From assembly GCA_025738555.1 (NCBI GenBank), contig JAOVFP010000013.1, forward strand, positions 1,674,001-1,738,000: a stretch of 64,000 nt of DNA. The letters run 5' to 3'. This DNA comes from Cyathus striatus (lineage: Eukaryota > Basidiomycota > Agaricomycetes > Agaricales > Nidulariaceae). The stretch's first letter is position 1, and every line of letters starts with the position of its first letter. The position numbers were made by a program, and so were the translations under genes. Below the pieces are notes generated by a model that saw only the letters and a program-made list of their open reading frames with translations, was not told the DNA's origin and made no database searches. Below, piece by piece: positions 59,396-64,000 of this stretch.

Positions 59396-61490
59396 CTATC
59401 TGCTCTCAACAGTATCGCCAAGAAGCCTTTCTCTTATCTTTTTCGCCACTGCGGGACCATATATTGGAATGCTGTCTAAAAAACATTCATAAGTAATACT
59501 ATAAAGGAAGAAACGCCAGGTACGCACTACTGTGGAATCCTTCGACAATTTTAACACCCTACGGGGGCATATCAGCACCAAAAACATGCATGGTATGGGT
59601 CCAACTTACCTCGTAGTAGGTCCCTTTGGGAAACGTGATAAAAGTATCATTCCATACGCCGTAATGCTAACGGAATAAGGCTCATTCAGATAAATGCAAT
59701 AACAATAACCACAGCCACAATCGACCTTGTGACCCATATTCCTCGCCAACATCTCATAATCCCATACGTAACCTACAGGAACGAAGATGAAACAAATGCG
59801 GTAGGATATATTCAAGATTACTTACTTGGTGGATACCATATCTCAAACACGGCAGATCGTAGAGAGGGCTGCATCCACAATTGATGCTTTTTAAAAAAAA
59901 GACAAGAGTCAGAACTTCTCCAAAAACAAAACACAATGGAATCAGCGATTCAGCGACATACCGTCAATCCATTACCATGCACTCCAACAATAATCTAACC
60001 AGAAAAAAATGTAGATCAGGAAGGGCAAGGAAGGAAGGGGTGAATCACCACGCAGGACATACCGTGCTTCGAGCAGCGGCAGCAATCTGCTCTTTCATAC
60101 TCATCCTTTCCATCATGGCGACGTTCACTTCGCAAATTCCCTCACTCTCAAGTTCTCGCAATGCCTTCACCAGACCAAGATGATCTTTATCTATCAGTCT
60201 CCGACCACCGCCCTGCCGTGAAATATACGTAACCACGGGCGTCTTCCGCTCTTCATTCAAAGGTGCGAGTACAACTCCTTTACTGTCATCTATCTTTGGA
60301 ATGTACCCCAGCAAATTTTGTACTAGGGATTGACGGACTGGTTCCCAGAAATCATCTGCGACGGTGAGATTCATTGTGCCTCCAATCATCTTGAACCACA
60401 GAGATCCGAACGGACTGGGAGTTTAGTAAGAGAGGAGGATGAGAAGGAGGTAGTAAGTAACTTACTGTCGGCCAGCTATTCCCCTATGTATTATCATCGA
60501 CCGATCGAATACGAATGTTGAGTTCAATTTTATTAGGTCCTGCCAGTGCGTCGATTCTTCGATAGAGGCTTCAGGGAAAGCACCTCGCATTAGGGGGCCG
60601 CTCACCCCGCTATGGTCGCGCCATTTGCTCGTTTCTACCATCTGAATCATCGGTACGTAATTTTTTCCACGAACAAGGTGGATCTGACACCACTGACGGG
60701 TATAAGAAAGCGCGTCGGGAACGGGAGACGTGCTCGTTCGTTCTCTGCGCCTGCCAGCTTCGAATAGACGCGCCACGCGCCGAGTATAATCTCTCCCCAC
60801 CAATGATAAAAGTGCTTAAAGTTCAATGAACATGATAGATAAGGTGAAGAAGGGGAGAGTGGACGTACGTTCATAAATTGCGAATGATCATAGATGATAA
60901 CAGAGAAGCCGGATATACGGACCGCGTGATCTCCGAGTACTTGACTTGCAGTCAAGGGGTCTATAAATTGAAGATCCTGAATTCATTCACCGACAAGGTG
61001 AGTGGAAGATAGAATGACAAGCATGATTATCTCTCACCTCGTCGGTAGGTTCAAAATCCTTGTCCATTTCCACAGGCCGTCCAATAAGGTTTCTCCGTGG
61101 TGGAAAACTGGATACATCTGATGTTACCACATAGAATGTGCCATTTCGAACATAGAGATGGTCAAAGACCGTGAACCCATGTACATGTGCCCCGCCAGGA
61201 ATAGTCGTCTCAGTTATAACGCCAGGTGCGAGTTCTAATAGGGTGGATTCGTGAACATGGGCTTCAGAATGCGTCAAAGAAACCGAGGTTTCAGTATCGT
61301 GTGTGGTCGGCGATCCCAACGGTTCTCGCGAAGGTTCATTACTACTATCAAGGAACTTCGAGACGTAGGGCAGCGGAATACTCCTAAGCCGGGGATGGTG
61401 TGATTCCGTGTCGAGATTCACGAATAGAACGACGAGGAAGGCGATAGTGAGAACCAGGAGAAGAGACCGCGTCGGGGTAGCTAGCCTCAT
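59396..61490 (-). CDS. GT61-family glycosyltransferase, type II membrane protein
   Basis: Starts at 61490 with a signal anchor (SLLLVLTIAFLVVLFVNL). Exon 1 (61038-61490) joins an exon at 60869-60976 (DLQFIDPLTASQVLG), then 60814 onward: HFYHWWGEIILGAWRVY. Further exons carry WFKMIGGTMNL, TYISRQGGGRRLIDKDH and MKEQIAAAA. A short exon then gives IIVGVHGNGLT, followed by HQLWMQPSLRSAVFEIWYPP, YVWDYEMLARNMGHK, HYGVWNDTFITFPKGTYYE and SIPIYGPAVAKKIRERL, with the stop at 59396. These are GT61 (EOGT/xylosyltransferase-like) motifs; the GVHGxGLTH block is the family hallmark. About ten exons, all with GT-AG joins in phase, so the gene looks intact. A Golgi location is expected. The sugar donor and acceptor cannot be told from sequence. 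Confidence 0.88.
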
Positions 61491-62169
61491 GGCGAGACGC
61501 TCACTGGCAATATCAACAGGAGGGAGTTGGGAGGAGGGAGAGAAGAACAGAGCAAGCGCTGAAGCCTTAAAAGCATGCAGTGTTATCGGGTGACACGGTT
61601 CTTCCTCTTCCGCATATCGAGGCGGAAGTTACCGAGGAGTGTTAATCTTCTAAGGGGCGCCTGTAAGCATAATTGGGCGGCGGATGCTAGAATAGGTGTA
61701 AGACATGGATGGTTCCTGGGGCAGGAATAGGTACAAGAGATACAGGGGAGCGCTGGGAGTGAGTAAATTGTTTTTCTCACAGTAGTTGTTTGGCAAAACC
61801 TTTGGGGCTCAACATTTCGACTAAACTGTTTTGTCGGTTCCAGGTCGATTCTCAGCTTTATCCTCCTCACTCCTCCTCACTCACCAAAAGCCATCAATTA
61901 ACAATGTATTTATTATAGGTAGTCTACGGTTGTAAAGAGTTCAAATGTGCTACGATAACTAGGACGTTTTTGGATCGAGACTACTTTTAAGTGAGAAACC
62001 AATGAGAAACAGAAGTTTCCCGACGTATTAGATCCGATTACCCAAAGGCAAGGGCAGTATTGTATGCACCGTTTTGGCGAACAAGGTCGTGATCGTTACA
62101 CGCTACTGCCAGCACACCAATATCACCCTCGGTCTTCCCATTCAACCAATAAAATATTGAGAAAAAGAC
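61491..62169. other. Intergenic; nothing recognised
   Basis: Upstream region of the glycosyltransferase gene. A minus-strand ORF at 61583-61870 has no family features. Confidence 0.3.
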
Positions 62170-64000
62170 AATACAAACAATTTGGCGGCCGGTATCACTC
62201 TGATAAAGTGGCTCTCAACATTTTCAGAAATATACTATACCTTCAACAACCTAGCCCTAAGTGCTTATCTCTACGGAACATCTTCGAAGGGCTTTTGTAT
62301 TTTCCTATATCATCTTTGGCTACTTATTGTAACTCCTCTTCGTTTTTCCAGTTGACACTATCAAACTTGCGCTTTGCGCGAAGGAAAACTTGTATGGTAT
62401 GGTGCTGAAACAGAGGGTATCACCATAGCGGCAATTGTCCCACATATTACTTGCCACCGTGCCGGGGCATAGACGTCGAACTTGGCCTACTCCATGTCAA
62501 TGAAGCTTGTTAATTCCACGTCGTTGTTCGATGCGCTTGAATTATCCATGGGAAGCTCCGTGGAAACTTGAAGGAGTCCCTTAATCAATCTACATGCCTG
62601 TTGAAAAAGAGTTTCGTGACTTGACATATTTTATTCATATATTGGCTCACCAAAATGGAATATATGGTTGGTTTCCAACTGGTCATTATTATAAATAATT
62701 TAACACTCAAATAAAATGTGAGTTATAACATACACTAATGGAAAGGTCACATCTTTCGCTTGAATAGCTTGGACAGATGGCAGGATCAACATGCTTGACA
62801 TTACTTAGGCGAGTGGTCAAATGTTTAACTTTCTGATTCATAGTAATTTAAACATACCAATCATGATTGCAAAAAATCTCCCTCCATCTCGAACAACTTT
62901 GTCGACAATATCTGCGTGCCGAGCCCCAGCATTCTTTTTGGTGAGGGTTAATATAAATAGAATTGATTCTAGAATAATACCAAATATCCTGTGTGTATTA
63001 ATATGGACATCAGACAATGTATAACAACAGGTTAAGTGCGGAAACTTTCCCAATTCGAAGCATGGCGAACGAGACAGATCTTTCGCTGCTTTTATCATCA
63101 TATTGTGCATGGTGATAACATATCAGCCAAGAATGTATGCAGAACCCAATCGTAACAGCTGTTAGCATGACTAGCAAAATTCCGACTTTGTAATCTTTCC
63201 TGTGCAAAGCATATACTATGATATGTTCGCATATAAGGTTTAAACAGTTGCCTGAACATGTTATATGTATAAGTATAACGTACCTCGTAGCATTACAATT
63301 ATATGCATCGCTACTCCGAGTATATTACCAGATCCGATTAGAAACGTAAACCAATATCTGATTATCAATGTTTCAATGGACACTGGATACAGCCTGGTGA
63401 AGAACAATATGACATTAATACTTGTTTGTGTTAGTCTTTCGCGGTATGCTGAGAATACAATAACCTACATTTGGCACGTTAGGGCAAAATAACGGCAGAA
63501 AATGTACACATATTTGACAGGTGTTAAAGGACGTCTGAACTTACATAGATCAATGACGGCTTACAGCAGTAGATACCTTGCACTTCCAGATATAATTATA
63601 CTCGAACTGAAAGGTACTGGCATAATCATAGAGGAGAACCACCAACGCAGATACTAGATTAATATTATCATCAGCTTTATCTTTGATGGTTGTATTTACT
63701 TACAGGAGATACAATTGCGCAGAAACACGCTCTGTTCAGGGGTAATCTCTGAGTTCATTGAGTTATCTAGAATGGAATAAACGGGGATTGGAGAGAATTC
63801 GACAGAGAAAATGAGCGTATAAAAGCACTTACAACTGAATTGAACTCCTTTTAAGGAGATGCTCAGGGATATCAGTAAAATATCGTTGTAGAACCTAATT
63901 ATAACCCTGAGTCACGATTGTCGTTGCGCTCAAATTGATGTCGTCCATCCGGGTTCGGATCCGTGACGGCGTGAATAAAGGCTAAGTTAATCAAGAAGTG
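62170..64000. repeat. 1.8-kb segmental duplication, copy 2
   Basis: Direct repeat of 54160-55955; it reaches the right edge of the window and may continue beyond it. Confidence 0.85.
62487..63758 (-). CDS. DUF6533 integral membrane protein, copy 3
   Basis: Starts MNSEITPEQSVFLRNCIS at 63758. It then shows SALVVLLYDYASTFQFEYNYIW, TPVKYVYIFCRYFALMCQM, VYALHRKDYKVGILLVMLTAVTIGFCIHSW, FGIILESILFILTLTKKN and DKVVRDGGRFFAIMIG. It ends ACRLIKGLLQVSTELP...DVELTSFIDME at 62487. The exon plan is the same as 54469-55739 with scattered substitutions, consistent with a recent duplication and continued constraint. No lesion seen. Confidence 0.82.

Noticed and set aside
54160..64000. The two 1.8-kb repeats as LTRs of one retrotransposon
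   Set aside because: They contain complete multi-exon host-type genes, lack TG...CA ends, and no gag-pol lies between them.

Overview
The window looks like nuclear DNA of an Agaricomycete (mushroom-forming Basidiomycota, probably Agaricales). The evidence is the many 45-70 bp GT-AG introns with CTAAC/CTAAT-like branch sites, the gene families present (NACHT NTPases, DUF6533 membrane proteins, an SRPK-like kinase, a GT61 glycosyltransferase, a Plavaka transposase, a pogo transposase), and two intron-containing tRNA-Pro genes. Nothing in the sequence fixes the species. Almost all genes are multi-exon, so CDS spans below run from first to last coding base and include introns.

Layout. (1) 1-5 kb: a decaying cluster of NACHT (STAND/NLR-type) NTPases. 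(2) 5.4-8.5 kb: an intact 476-residue multi-pass membrane protein (called family A here) and a rotted copy of it. (3) 9.3-11.15 kb: a non-autonomous DNA transposon with an 8-bp target duplication. (4) 12.3-13.8 kb: an SRPK-like kinase. (5) 14.15-26.80 kb: a 12.65-kb nest of transposons bounded by a perfect 26-bp inverted repeat and TATA duplications, holding a complete pogo-type element and a Plavaka-type element (DUF6698-like gene plus transposase, tail to tail), and also a solo LTR. (6) 26.8-32.4 kb: two cupin genes on duplicated flanks, separated by a patchwork of gene fragments (NACHT, a captured exon, membrane protein A, kinase 3' end). The second duplicate lacks the 12.65-kb nest and so acts as an empty-site control. 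(7) 33.8-34.4 kb: the 3' part of a short-chain dehydrogenase/epimerase gene. (8) 34.97-51.45 kb: a large imperfect palindrome. Each arm starts with a tRNA-Pro gene and carries two tandem copies of the A-family membrane gene, all four damaged. The arms surround a 3.4-kb unique core with two genes (HNH-like, and an unnamed 'PGDYG' protein). Each arm has its own transposon insertion, missing from the other arm. (9) 52.3-64 kb: four DUF6533 membrane-protein genes (three in one orientation, two of them on a recent 1.8-kb duplication) and an apparently intact GT61 glycosyltransferase.

Taken together this is a duplication- and transposon-rich accessory region built around expanding, fast-decaying membrane and NACHT families. 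The apparently intact genes are membrane protein A, the kinase, both cupins, the two palindrome-core genes, the DUF6533 genes and the GT61 gene. The best structural findings are those in which one internal copy serves as the pre-insertion or pre-rearrangement control for another.
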